Shown one piece after another: positions 42,281 to 51,079 of a DNA stretch of 64,000 nucleotides. Origin of the DNA: Duffyella gerundensis (lineage in GTDB: Bacteria; Pseudomonadota; Gammaproteobacteria; Enterobacterales; Enterobacteriaceae). Location: NCBI RefSeq assembly GCF_001517405.1, contig NZ_LN907829.1:1-64000 (forward strand), given 5' to 3'. The stretch's first letter is position 1; the number at the start of each line of letters is the position of its first letter. Both the position numbers and the translations under genes were made by a program. Below the pieces are notes generated by a model. The model had not been told where the DNA came from. It did no database searches and saw only the letters and a program-made list of their open reading frames with translations.

Positions 42281-42838
42281 TTATACGAGACGTGTCTCAA
42301 TCGGCACCGGGTTAGCCAGCGTGTCATGAATAGGTGATGCCTCAGGAAGCAGGCTGACCAGCTCTTCCAGCTGTTCACGGCTCGCCGTATTACTTTCAAG
42401 ACGTACGTCTACGCGGATACCTTTAGCCCCTTTACGGGCGTTTTTATCCAGTCCCAGGAAACCTTTCATATCAATATCGAAATAGAGATCCAGCTCGATA
42501 CTTTCCAGATCTACACCTTTTTCAGCAGCCATCAGGGTCAGAGTAGCGGTATAACACCCGGCCAGCGCCTGCAGAATATATTCGGTGGGGCTCATGCCGG
42601 TGTCGGCACCAAGCAGCCCAGGTGGTTCGTCCCCGATATTCGAGAATTTGCCTACGCGGCTACGGTCTTCTTTGCCATTCTGAAATGACGATCCGGTTTC
42701 CACACGTACGGCCAGACCGCCGTGTGAACGCGCTTTTACCTGGAATGACATGTTACCAAGGCCAGGCTCTGCGCGAACGGCCTCACGAACATTACTGATG
42801 GCGTCAGCGGAAGCCTGAGGTTTTGCTGAATGCGACAT
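42281..42838 (-). CDS. OsmC-family thiol peroxidase-like protein
   Basis: A 185-aa OsmC/Ohr-fold protein. GMSPTEYILQALAGCYTATL has the first catalytic cysteine. Where a second cysteine is usual (CPV.xTL), the protein reads ASPIHDTLANPVP, so it has a single cysteine. It therefore probably depends on external thiol. It is the outermost gene of the cluster, and operator 5 lies 49 bases upstream of its start. Confidence 0.9.
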   Translation of the reverse strand: MSHSAKPQASADAISNVREAVRAEPGLGNMSFQVKARSHGGLAVRVETGSSFQNGKEDRSRVGKFSNIGDEPPGLLGADTGMSPTEYILQALAGCYTATLTLMAAEKGVDLESIELDLYFDIDMKGFLGLDKNARKGAKGIRVDVRLESNTASREQLEELVSLLPEASPIHDTLANPVPIETRLV

Positions 42839-42886
42839 ACATACTCCTGTAAACGGTTTGTGGGAGAAAGCCAGAACATGTCAGCT

Positions 42887-42904
42887 ATCTACTAGTAGGT
42901 AGAT
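42887..42904. promoter_or_regulatory. TetR-type operator 5 (osmC-like promoter)
   Basis: ATCTAC-TAGTAG-GTAGAT, perfect arms. Upstream of the osmC-like gene on the minus strand. Confidence 0.78.
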
Positions 42905-43392
42905 TAGTCATTTGAAATGCCGTTGTCCAGTTTTAAAAAAAGTTATTCATCGTACTTTCGATTTAACCGCAGAAGCTGATCTGAACCTGACGGGCCCCTC
43001 AATGACTGGCGGCGTAATGAGCGGGGGGGATCAGAAACGCTGATACGTACTGGCTGAATATTTACGGCGGCCTCCCTCCGGCAGAGTGCCGACTATCCTG
43101 GAGGCATCTGCTTCTTCATCAGCGCCAGACCGGAGGAGCTTACACCGGAGAGATCAGCCCAACGCAGGCAGGACTATCAGGAATAAAAGTGAGAGCTGCT
43201 TAACGTTCCCGGATAACGTCAATTGACGGATGATTTCATAGCGGTATTGTCTGTACTTAACAAACGAGCAAACAAAAGTGATCATATGAGCAAAATTGTT
43301 GAGCCATGCAGCATCCCGGCTTAGCTGTTTTTAGTCTGATGATACTTTTGTTCAGCTCTGTCATTTCTCAGAAATTGTTCAGGGGTAGTTCA
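42905..43392. other. Intergenic region between the thiosulfinate cluster and sugar operon
   Basis: 488 bases without a gene I can support. It must hold the promoter of the plus-strand sugar operon. A frame around 43050-43200 shows no family resemblance. Nothing else stood out. Confidence 0.4.
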
Positions 43393-44841
43393 ATGAAGCG
43401 GGACCTCGTTGCGGGAATAGACTCATCTACTCAGTCTTGTACCGTTATGCTGCGCAGCCTTGAAAGTGGCGACGTGATTGCTCAGGCCCGTAAGCCGCAT
43501 CCGCCGACGACGCCCCCCTGCAGTGAGCAGGATCCGCAGGCCTGGTGGGACGCGTTAACTTCGGCTCTGGATGAGCTCAAAGCATGGCAGCCCCGTATTG
43601 CAGGGCTTGCTGTCGGTGGGCAGGGTCACGGTCTGGTCATGCTTGATAAAGATGACCGGGCACTGCGTCCAGCCAAGCTCTGGAATGACACTGAGTCTGC
43701 TACCCAGGCACACGAGTTGTGCCGGAAAGTTGACCCTGAAGAGTGGGCTCGCCTTACAGGATCGGTGCCCGGACCGGCGATGACCATTTCAAAACTGGCG
43801 TGGACCGAACATCACTGCCCCGGCCTGCTTGAAAAGTGCCATCGCATTATGCTGCCGTTTGACTATCTGGTTTATCGCCTCAGCGGCAGTTTTGTGTGCG
43901 AGCGTGGCGGTGCATCCGGGACCGGCTACTTCAACCCTTTCACCAATAGCTGGGAGCCTGAGCTCGCTGCTGTGGTAAACAACCGAATTGACTGGCTCTC
44001 CCTCTGGCCTGCCATCATTCCCTCGCATCAGCCTGCCGGCGTGGTGAAGCTGATCCCAGGTCTGGAAGACCTTGCCGGTGCCGTTGTAGGCGTAGGAACT
44101 GGCGATAATATGTCTGCTGCGCTGGGAATGAACCTGAAATCCGGTGATACCGGCATATCGATCGGCACGAGCGGTACGCTGTACGGCATAACCCCGACGG
44201 GAATAGCCGACAGCACCGGGATTATCAACGGCTATGCAGATGCTGCCGATCGCTTCATTCCCATGATTACCACGCTGAATTCCGCGAAGGTAACCGATAC
44301 ATTCCGCACCCTGCTGGGTGTTACCACTGACGAATTCGATGCACTCGCACTGAGTTCACCTGCCGGCGCCAACGGTCTGCAGCTTGTCCCATGGCTGGAT
44401 GGCGAGCGCACGCCTAACCTTCCCGACGCTACGGGGCACATGCGCGGGTTACGCACCACCACAACCAGAGAAGATATGGCCCGCGCTGCCGTGGAAGGCG
44501 TGCTGTGCGGCCTGCTGGCAGGCGGACTGATCCTGAAACAGCATGGCTTCAGTGATGACGGGCACATCGTTGTCACCGGCGGCGGGGCGAAGTCAAGTGC
44601 CTACCGCCAGATCCTTGCTGACCTGACTGGCAAACCGGTCTGGGTTTCTCCGGTGGAAGAAACAGCCGCCGCCGGGGCAGCCATTCAGGCAGCCGCTGCT
44701 GTACTGGGATGTACGAATGCTGAAATGGCCGAACGCTGGTGCAGGCCATTTGTGAAAGTCGCCGATCCCCGTGAGGATGCGCGCCATGTTCTGAACGCTT
44801 ACGTTAACTATGCCAATGCTTTATCAGGAGAGCTGCAATGA
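43393..44841 (+). CDS. FGGY-family carbohydrate kinase, xylulokinase-like
   Basis: A 482-aa protein from ATG 43393 behind AGGGG; an upstream reading from 43306 is less likely. GIDSSTQSCTVMLR (ATP-binding start), GQGHGLVMLD, LWNDTES, then GISIGTSGTLYGI and VVTGGGAKSSAYRQILADL are standard in xylulokinases. It phosphorylates a sugar or polyol, here presumably the ABC import product. It overlaps the permease gene as ATGA. Confidence 0.92.
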   Translation: MKRDLVAGIDSSTQSCTVMLRSLESGDVIAQARKPHPPTTPPCSEQDPQAWWDALTSALDELKAWQPRIAGLAVGGQGHGLVMLDKDDRALRPAKLWNDTESATQAHELCRKVDPEEWARLTGSVPGPAMTISKLAWTEHHCPGLLEKCHRIMLPFDYLVYRLSGSFVCERGGASGTGYFNPFTNSWEPELAAVVNNRIDWLSLWPAIIPSHQPAGVVKLIPGLEDLAGAVVGVGTGDNMSAALGMNLKSGDTGISIGTSGTLYGITPTGIADSTGIINGYADAADRFIPMITTLNSAKVTDTFRTLLGVTTDEFDALALSSPAGANGLQLVPWLDGERTPNLPDATGHMRGLRTTTTREDMARAAVEGVLCGLLAGGLILKQHGFSDDGHIVVTGGGAKSSAYRQILADLTGKPVWVSPVEETAAAGAAIQAAAAVLGCTNAEMAERWCRPFVKVADPREDARHVLNAYVNYANALSGELQ

Positions 44842-45863
44842 GTTCAATGAGCACACCCGCTAAAATTAAACCCCCAAGGCAGCCACTTAAAGTGCCTGCT
44901 GAAGCGGGGATCGCCGTGGTTTTTTTACTGGTTATGCTGGGCGGCTTTATCGCCACGCCTAATTTTCTGACCGTATCCAACATGATGGTTTTACTTCTTA
45001 ACGGCGCGGTCATCGGTTTCCTGTGTCTGGGGCAGTCTTTTGTTCTGCTGACAGGCGGGATTGACCTTTCCTGTGGCTCAATTGTGGCCATGACCTGCGT
45101 AGTCGCGGCGCTGCTGATGGAAAAATTTGGCATTCCCTGGCAGCTTGCCGTACCCATGGTTCTGGCGGTGGGGGCCCTGAGCGGTCTGGTTAATGGGCTG
45201 ATCATCGAACGTACCGGCGTTCCACCTTTCATTGTGACGTTTGCAATGATGGGCGTGGCGGCATCCATTCCGCAGATTATCACCGGAGCCGAGTCGATCC
45301 GCGTGACGCAAATCGGTTACAGCCTTATCGGTCAGTCAAAACCCCTGGGTATTCCGTTTCCGGTGATAGCCCTGCTGCTGGCCATTATTATTGGCGTCAT
45401 CTTCCTGCGGCGGACCATCACCGGTACCCATATTTATGCGGTCGGCGGCAACGCAGATGCCGCGCGCCTGTCAGGGATCAGCATTCCGCGTATAACCCTG
45501 CTGGTCTATGCCATCTCCGGACTCTGCTCGGCATGCGGCGGACTGATTTACGGCTCGCGCCTGATGACCGGATATCCGACGGCGGGCCGTGGTGACGAGC
45601 TGTTTTTCTCAATCGCGGGTGCGGTAGTGGGCGGCGTCAGCTTGTTTGGCGGCACCGGCAGTCTTATCGGCGCGATGATTGGGGCAATGCTGATTGCCGC
45701 CATATCCAATCTGATGAACGTACTGAACGTCAGCGCGTACTGGCAGCCGCTGGTTATCGGACTGATCATCCTGTTTGGCGTGACGTTCGATACTCTGCGC
45801 ACGTCCAGAAAAATCGTGATCCCCTGGTTAAAAGTCAGGAAACCACGAAAAACACAACAATAA
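44838..45863 (+). CDS. Ribose-type ABC transporter permease
   Basis: A 341-aa integral membrane protein of the BPD_transp_2 (RbsC/XylH) family. GQSFVLLTGGIDLSCGSIVAMT, VNGLIIERTGVPPFIVTF, YAVGGNADAARLSGI and GRGDELFFSIAGAVVGGVS are family hallmarks (here given in parts). About ten segments. It forms the pore with the ATPase encoded two genes later. Confidence 0.94.
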   Translation: MSSMSTPAKIKPPRQPLKVPAEAGIAVVFLLVMLGGFIATPNFLTVSNMMVLLLNGAVIGFLCLGQSFVLLTGGIDLSCGSIVAMTCVVAALLMEKFGIPWQLAVPMVLAVGALSGLVNGLIIERTGVPPFIVTFAMMGVAASIPQIITGAESIRVTQIGYSLIGQSKPLGIPFPVIALLLAIIIGVIFLRRTITGTHIYAVGGNADAARLSGISIPRITLLVYAISGLCSACGGLIYGSRLMTGYPTAGRGDELFFSIAGAVVGGVSLFGGTGSLIGAMIGAMLIAAISNLMNVLNVSAYWQPLVIGLIILFGVTFDTLRTSRKIVIPWLKVRKPRKTQQ

Positions 45864-45904
45864 AGCCTCTTAACCTCTGACCTGTACCTTACCAGGAGAT
45901 AAAC

Positions 45905-46885
45905 ATGAAACTGCGTACGACTCTCACTGCAACAGCTACGATCGTTGCGCTGGCCTGCCTGCTTGCCGGCTGTAACCGGGATGATGCGGAAAGCACCGCA
46001 GGCGCTGGCAAAAAAACACTCGGTGTAACGCTTCCGAACCTGACCAACCCCTATTATGTGGCCATGAAAAAAAGCTTTGAGGATAATGCTGCTGCTCAGG
46101 GGATGAACGTCAAAATCTCGATTTCTGATAATGACGATGCCAAACAGCTGTCGCAGGTGCAGAACTTCATCGAGCAGAAAGTGGATGCGGTTGCGGTGAA
46201 CTGCGTTTCGTCCGGGCCATGCGTTTCAATTATCAGTCAGCTCAATCAGGCAAAAATCCCGGCATTTGCTATCAACATCCTCCCTGATACAGCGGGGCTC
46301 AAACAACAGAACGTCACCCTTGTGCAGGGGGTTCAGACCGATCAGCGGGAAGGCGGCAGGCTCATTGGGCAGCAGCTGCTGAAGGACATCGGTGAAAACA
46401 GCCCGGCAACGGTCGGGATAGTGGGAGAACCGACCTCAATAGCCGCAAACGCCCGTGATGAGGGGTTCAAAGCCGCCGTCGCGTCCAATAAAAATATTAA
46501 GTTTGTTGCGCTGGTTAACGGAAAGGTGGAAGAAACCACGTCTCTGAAAGTGACCACTGAAATGCTGCAGGGCAGGCCGGAGATTGACGTGGTGTATTCA
46601 GACACCGAACCTTCCGCACTGGGTTCACTGGCAGCCATCAGGCAGCTGGGCGTCAGTGACAAAGTGAAATTATATGCTTTTGTAGATAAAGAAGGCGTTA
46701 AAGCCGTTCAGGACAACAGCATACTCAAAGCCGGTGCGATTCAGGAACCCGTTAAGCTTGCTCAGATACTGGTTGAAAACGTCCGGAAAAGCCTGGGCGG
46801 TGAACAGGTCCCGGCCATGATCAATAATCCACCGCTGCTGGTCACTAAAGACAACGCGGCCTCCGTTATGGGTTCAGCGTACTGA
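45905..46885 (+). CDS. Sugar-binding lipoprotein of ABC transporter
   Basis: A 326-aa periplasmic binding protein (peripla_BP_4, RbsB-like). The signal peptide ends in the lipobox LLAGC, cysteine 23. GVTLPNLTNPYYVAMKKSFE, VDAVAVNCVS and PAFAINI are typical. As a lipoprotein it is unusual for gram-negative sugar-binding proteins but known. Sugar unknown. It lies 41 bases after the permease gene. Confidence 0.92.
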   Translation: MKLRTTLTATATIVALACLLAGCNRDDAESTAGAGKKTLGVTLPNLTNPYYVAMKKSFEDNAAAQGMNVKISISDNDDAKQLSQVQNFIEQKVDAVAVNCVSSGPCVSIISQLNQAKIPAFAINILPDTAGLKQQNVTLVQGVQTDQREGGRLIGQQLLKDIGENSPATVGIVGEPTSIAANARDEGFKAAVASNKNIKFVALVNGKVEETTSLKVTTEMLQGRPEIDVVYSDTEPSALGSLAAIRQLGVSDKVKLYAFVDKEGVKAVQDNSILKAGAIQEPVKLAQILVENVRKSLGGEQVPAMINNPPLLVTKDNAASVMGSAY

Positions 46886-46902
46886 GTAAAAGGCAGACAG
46901 TT

Positions 46903-47583
46903 ATGAATTATGTGGCGAAGCAGATAAAAATCGGTTTTTCAGGCGTGCAGGTCCTTCATGGTGTGGATTTCAGCGTAAAACCTGGTGAAATTCACGCCCT
47001 TCTCGGCCATAACGGCGCGGGTAAATCAACGCTGCTGAAAATACTGGCTGGCGTCAATATGCCGGATAACGGGGAGCTGATGATTGGTGCTACACCGGTG
47101 CGCCTTGCATCGCCACGTGATGCGCTCAGCCACGGTATTGCCTGTGTCTACCAGGAACTCCGGCTTATTCCCGGTATGAGCGTATGGCAGAACCTTTTCC
47201 TCGGGCGTGAGCGCCGCAAGCGCAACGGTTTTACCGATGATGTCAGCATGATTGCACATACTGAGAAAGTGCTGAGTGATTACCACCTGGATTTCAGCGC
47301 GACCGATCTTGTCAGGGACCTCTCTCATCCGGACAAGCAGATGCTGGAAGTGGTCTCTAATCTCGATCGTGACGCACGTTTTCTTTTTCTCGATGAACCG
47401 ACGACGGCGCTGGAGGGTGCGCAGGCAGACGCGCTGCTGCAGGCCGTACAGCGCATTGCGCGCGAGAAACAGATTGGCGTGGTGCTGGTATCGCATAAGC
47501 TGGACGAGGTGCTAGGCGTCTGCGATGAGGCTACCGTGATGTGCGGCGGCCGCGTGATTTATAACGAAGGTAAAAAACGCTGA
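46903..47583 (+). CDS. ABC sugar ATPase, first half (RbsA-like)
   Basis: A 226-aa protein equal to the N-terminal ATPase of RbsA/XylG-type double ATPases. Walker A GHNGAGKST, Q-loop ACVYQELRLIP, Walker B FLFLDEPTTALE, switch His VSHKLDEVL. The usual signature LSGGQ/LSVAQ is replaced by LSHPDKQ. It ends at TGA after GGT AAA AAA CGC; one extra A in the A6 tract (47573-47578) would join it to the second half as GKKTLSKSAIIDAIVGD. Probably one protein of about 500 aa cut by a frameshift, or a slippage site. Confidence 0.85.
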   Translation: MNYVAKQIKIGFSGVQVLHGVDFSVKPGEIHALLGHNGAGKSTLLKILAGVNMPDNGELMIGATPVRLASPRDALSHGIACVYQELRLIPGMSVWQNLFLGRERRKRNGFTDDVSMIAHTEKVLSDYHLDFSATDLVRDLSHPDKQMLEVVSNLDRDARFLFLDEPTTALEGAQADALLQAVQRIAREKQIGVVLVSHKLDEVLGVCDEATVMCGGRVIYNEGKKR

Positions 47584-47609
47584 GCAAGAGCGCCATTATC
47601 GACGCAATC

Positions 47610-48404
47610 GTGGGCGACGCAAATGCTTATCAGGCTCCCTCAAACAGCCGCGGCCTGATCCGGGGGGCACTGGGTAAACCCTGGCTGTCGGTGAGTAACC
47701 TGCATACGGATCGCCTTAAAGGTGTGAACCTTGAAGCGTACCGCGGGGAGATTCTTGGAGTCTATGGACTGGCCGGTGCAGGCCGTACGCGCCTGTGCCA
47801 GACGCTGTTTGGACTGGAAACCGTCACCGGTGGTGAAATCCGGGTGGGACACAGGGAATATCATCCCTCATCACCTGTAAAGGCCATTTCCCGTGGCATT
47901 GCCTACCTGACCGAGGAGCGTAAAAAGGACGGGTTTATTCCCCAGATGTCGAGCTATGCTAACGCGACGCTGCCGGTTCTGAAAAAATTCCGCTCCGGTG
48001 GTTTTGTGAGTCACGGCGCGGCGCGGCAGGCTGCCTCAGAACTGCTGGGCAAAATGAATACGCGGGGATCGCTGGATGGACCGATTAAGGCCCTCTCTGG
48101 CGGGAATCAGCAAAAGGTACTGCTGGCCCGGGTTATTGCGCAAAACGCGGACCTGGTGTTGCTGGATGAACCAACTAAAGGTGTCGATATTGGTGCGAAA
48201 GCGGACATCTACCGCATCATCCATCAGCTGGCGGATAAAGGCTGCTGCGTTATCGTGGTATCGAGCGAGGAAGAGGAACTGCTGGACGTCGCGGACAACA
48301 TCACGGTATTCCGCCACGGTAAATGTGATGGGGTGATTGTCCCGGCAAAGGAGCTTAAACCTGCAGACCTGCGCAAAGCTGCATGGGAACACGCTGAACC
48401 TTAA
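47610..48404 (+). CDS. ABC sugar ATPase, second half (RbsA-like)
   Basis: A 264-aa ORF with apparent GTG start 47610; the frame is open upstream to the A6 tract at 47573-47578 (LSKSAIIDAI). It is the C-terminal ATPase of RbsA-like proteins: GVYGLAGAGRTRLCQTLFG (degenerate Walker A as is normal for this half), LTEERKKDGFIP, LSGGNQQKVLLAR, LVLLDEPTKGVDIGAK. No SD is evident at 47610, which speaks for translation from the first half. Confidence 0.85.
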   Translation: MGDANAYQAPSNSRGLIRGALGKPWLSVSNLHTDRLKGVNLEAYRGEILGVYGLAGAGRTRLCQTLFGLETVTGGEIRVGHREYHPSSPVKAISRGIAYLTEERKKDGFIPQMSSYANATLPVLKKFRSGGFVSHGAARQAASELLGKMNTRGSLDGPIKALSGGNQQKVLLARVIAQNADLVLLDEPTKGVDIGAKADIYRIIHQLADKGCCVIVVSSEEEELLDVADNITVFRHGKCDGVIVPAKELKPADLRKAAWEHAEP

Positions 48405-48649
48405 ATCATCCCCTCCGACACCTGATGCCAGTCAGGCTGCCAGCCGGACTGGCAGTTTTGCTTCCCCACCTGTTTTACCCCTGAATATACGATCCGCAGT
48501 GGGTCGCTGAGCAGACGTCGTTTCCGGCAGCAGAAGGCTGTCGATATATATCCCTGTAAATGGTAAATGTGATGGTTGAAATTCACCCACCTGAACAAAT
48601 ATCAGGCTGTGGAACGCGGTTACGCGGTGTAGCCACGAAGGAGAGTCAC

Positions 48650-48934
48650 ATGGCAGACTTTTATATCTCGGGTATACGCAGGGACAGTACAGGGCAGCAC
48701 ATTCAGTACGTTAAAATCATCAAAGCTGGCAAGGGAAATAAAGACGTCTCCATCAACTCGCGACAGTTTGTTGCCGAGCTGATAAAGGCCGGTAAGGCGA
48801 CGTTTAAGACGATCACATTTGTTAACGGGCAGTGGGTTTATGGCGCGAATGTTCACGTCATAGACGATATTTACCTTACGACTGATCCGAATAGTACGAC
48901 ACGCGATAATCTCGGCAACCTGCCGGTCTTTTAA
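48650..48934 (+). CDS. DUF3892-type small protein
   Basis: A 94-aa protein from ATG 48650 with AAGGAGAG upstream. ADFYISGIRRDSTGQHIQYV and the GNKDVSINSRQFVAELIKAG part fit DUF3892 proteins, a family of unknown function. The 245 bases before it hold no clear gene. It is followed by a 13-bp hairpin. Confidence 0.7.
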   Translation: MADFYISGIRRDSTGQHIQYVKIIKAGKGNKDVSINSRQFVAELIKAGKATFKTITFVNGQWVYGANVHVIDDIYLTTDPNSTTRDNLGNLPVF

Positions 48935-48946
48935 AAGTATGCCATG

Positions 48947-48976
48947 CACAGAGCGCTTCCGGAGAAGCGCTCTGTG
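48947..48976. terminator. Hairpin between DUF3892 gene and SIS gene
   Basis: 13-bp perfect stem (CACAGAGCGCTTC) with a 4-nt loop; no T-run. Located between converging genes and probably stops transcription from both sides. Confidence 0.65.
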
Positions 48977-48979
48977 ACG

Positions 48980-49540
48980 TCATTCAAGGTCAGCGTGCCG
49001 TGCAGCCATGGTTTTGCTGGTTTCTCCCAGCTGAGCCATCAGCTCAAGCACAATGGCATCGTAAGTTATGAAACAGAGCTGCTCAAATGCAGAGCCCATC
49101 GGCTGGGAAAACGGTACCAGATTGTGATCGTTTTCCTTTGTCACTGCACCAGGTAAAACCAGTATGCTGCCGGCCAGTCTGGCAATTGACGAGTCTTTCT
49201 TCATGGTCACCAGCGCCACACCGACGCCACTTTCAGCAGCCTTTTGCGCGAGGCTTTTAAGGCTGCCGGTTTCGCCACTGCCGGAACCAATAATCAACAG
49301 GTCACCCGGACGGGCACGTGGAGACGAAATGTCTCCCACCACGCTCACGGAGAATCCCAGATGCATTAACCGGTTAGCAAACCCCCTGATTGCAACTCCG
49401 CTGCGTCCGGCTCCCTGCAGAAAAATGTGTCCCGCACTGCGGATCCGGGCAATCAGCTGCATCGCCTGATCCTCATCAATTTTCTGCGCATTTTGCTCTA
49501 ATTCACTGAGGATGCTTCGTGTGTATTCCTGTACGCTCAT
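48980..49540 (-). CDS. SIS-domain protein, 6-phospho-3-hexuloisomerase-like
   Basis: A 186-aa protein from ATG 49540, matching HxlB in length (about 185 aa). GAGRSGVAIRGFANRLMHLGF and IGSGSGETGSLKSLAQKA are the family's phosphosugar-binding loops; QPMGSAFEQ and YDAIVLELM near the end are also typical. It interconverts ketohexose-6-phosphates (hexulose-6-P and fructose-6-P in HxlB). Last gene of the PTS operon, 13 bases after the SDR gene. Confidence 0.88.
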   Translation of the reverse strand: MSVQEYTRSILSELEQNAQKIDEDQAMQLIARIRSAGHIFLQGAGRSGVAIRGFANRLMHLGFSVSVVGDISSPRARPGDLLIIGSGSGETGSLKSLAQKAAESGVGVALVTMKKDSSIARLAGSILVLPGAVTKENDHNLVPFSQPMGSAFEQLCFITYDAIVLELMAQLGETSKTMAARHADLE

Positions 49541-49553
49541 TTTCAGCTCCCGG

Positions 49554-50306
49554 TCAGGCAATGGTACGGCCGCCATCCATAAGGATGGTCTGTCCCTGGA
49601 TGTAGGAGTTTGATTTATCAGCGAGAAAAATGGCCAGGTTTGCCACGTCATCAATGGTGCCCAGGCGGCGGACCGGAATTTTTTCCAGCACTGCATCCAG
49701 ATCGGCCTGCGTCGGATAGTTAACACGCATCATTTCGCCGGTATCAATCAGGCGGGGTGCAATAGCGTTAACGTTAACGCCTCTCGGTCCCAGCTCTTTT
49801 GCCAGGCCGCGGATAAGCCCCTCCCCGCCTGCTTTGCTCGCCGGATAGCTCACGCCGCCGCCGGTTCCTGACAGCGCTGAACCGGAAGAAATGTATACAA
49901 TTGATCCCTGATTGGTGAGAAAATCATCGTAAAAAGCCTTAACGGTATTGAACAAGCCGGTCAGATTGATGGAGAGGGTCTTATTCCACTCCTCAAAAGA
50001 GATATCACTGACCCTGTTAGCGAAGGCTACACCTGCATTCAGCACCAGAACGTCGATGCGGCCATACGCTGCAAAAACCTTATTACGCGCATCGACCAGA
50101 GCCTTCGGGTCAGATACATCCGTTCTGATGAAAAGTGATTTTACATCGCCGGACGTCAGTTCTTCAGCGGTTCTGATACCGTTGGCTTCATTGTAATCAG
50201 CGATGACGGTATGGGCACCACGATCCGCGAACTGTTTTGCAATCCCTTTTCCGATACCGTGCGCACCGCCGGTGATAAACACAACCTTTCCTGCAAAATT
50301 ACCCAT
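49554..50306 (-). CDS. SDR dehydrogenase, probably polyol- or sugar-phosphate specific
   Basis: A 250-aa SDR; ATG 50306 (or 50312) behind AGGAG. ITGGAHGIGKGIA cofactor loop, DVSDP, VLNAGVA, catalytic Ser in ISSGSALSG and YPASKAG Tyr-Lys. Within a galactitol-type PTS operon it probably oxidises the imported polyol phosphate. Gap to the epimerase gene is 104 bp. Confidence 0.9.
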   Translation of the reverse strand: MGNFAGKVVFITGGAHGIGKGIAKQFADRGAHTVIADYNEANGIRTAEELTSGDVKSLFIRTDVSDPKALVDARNKVFAAYGRIDVLVLNAGVAFANRVSDISFEEWNKTLSINLTGLFNTVKAFYDDFLTNQGSIVYISSGSALSGTGGGVSYPASKAGGEGLIRGLAKELGPRGVNVNAIAPRLIDTGEMMRVNYPTQADLDAVLEKIPVRRLGTIDDVANLAIFLADKSNSYIQGQTILMDGGRTIA

Positions 50307-50410
50307 CAGCATTTTCTCCTGAATTTTTACGACCGGGAAGGACGTTCCCAGCCGGATGACCTGAATCACGACTGCTTATGCAATCGACTTTTCTTTGATA
50401 AAGGCTTAAA

Positions 50411-51055
50411 TCAGTTCATAGCAGCTTTTAATTCCCGGTAGCTCGATTCCGGGTTCTCATTAAACAGTGCGCCGCCGACGACAATTAAATCCGCACCGGC
50501 TTCCCGGACTTTTTTTGCTATTGCAAGGTTAATGCCGCCATCGACTTCAATCAGGATATTCCGGTCGGCGATCATTTCCCGTGTATTCCTGATTTTCTCC
50601 AGGCTTTTTTCAATAAAGACCTGGCCTGGCTGTCCCGGATTAATGGTCATGATGAGAATGTAATCGATATCGTCCAGCAGATAGGTCAGTACGTTTTCAG
50701 GCGTACCCGGATTAATTACCACCCCGGCTTTACGTCCGGCCTGGCGGATCTTCTGTAAAATAAAATGCACGTGCGGAGTTGATTCATAATGTACTGAAAT
50801 CATTTCCGCACCGGTACTGATAACGTCATCAATATGTCTTTGCGGATCTGCCAGCATCATATGTACATCAAATTTCATTTTGCTGACTTTTTTCATTGCA
50901 GATATCTGGTTCGGACCAAATGCGATATTACTGACATAAGAACCGTCCATTAAATCAACGTGCAGTATGTCGGTATTTTCATTTTCCAGAAACCGGATCT
51001 CATCCTGCAGTCGCAGGATATTTGCCCCGAAAATTGACGGTAAAATCTGTGCCAT
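50411..51055 (-). CDS. Ribulose-phosphate/allulose-6-phosphate 3-epimerase family
   Basis: A 214-aa TIM-barrel protein from ATG 51055 (TTG 51064 is possible). LHVDLMDGSYV and FDVHMMLADP hold metal-binding His and Asp, ILIMTINPGQPGQVFI and EVDGGINL follow, and GADLIVVGGALF closes. The PGQPGQ variation compared with the GFGGQ of Rpe suggests a substrate other than ribulose-5-P, for example a hexulose-6-phosphate. It sits 25 bases after EIIC. Confidence 0.88.
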   Translation of the reverse strand: MAQILPSIFGANILRLQDEIRFLENENTDILHVDLMDGSYVSNIAFGPNQISAMKKVSKMKFDVHMMLADPQRHIDDVISTGAEMISVHYESTPHVHFILQKIRQAGRKAGVVINPGTPENVLTYLLDDIDYILIMTINPGQPGQVFIEKSLEKIRNTREMIADRNILIEVDGGINLAIAKKVREAGADLIVVGGALFNENPESSYRELKAAMN

Positions 51056-51079
51056 GGTAAGCAAACCTCATTGTTCAAA

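Noticed and set aside
43078..43200. Possible transposase or integrase remnant
   Set aside because: A short arginine-rich reading was considered, but no catalytic motif or match could be supported.
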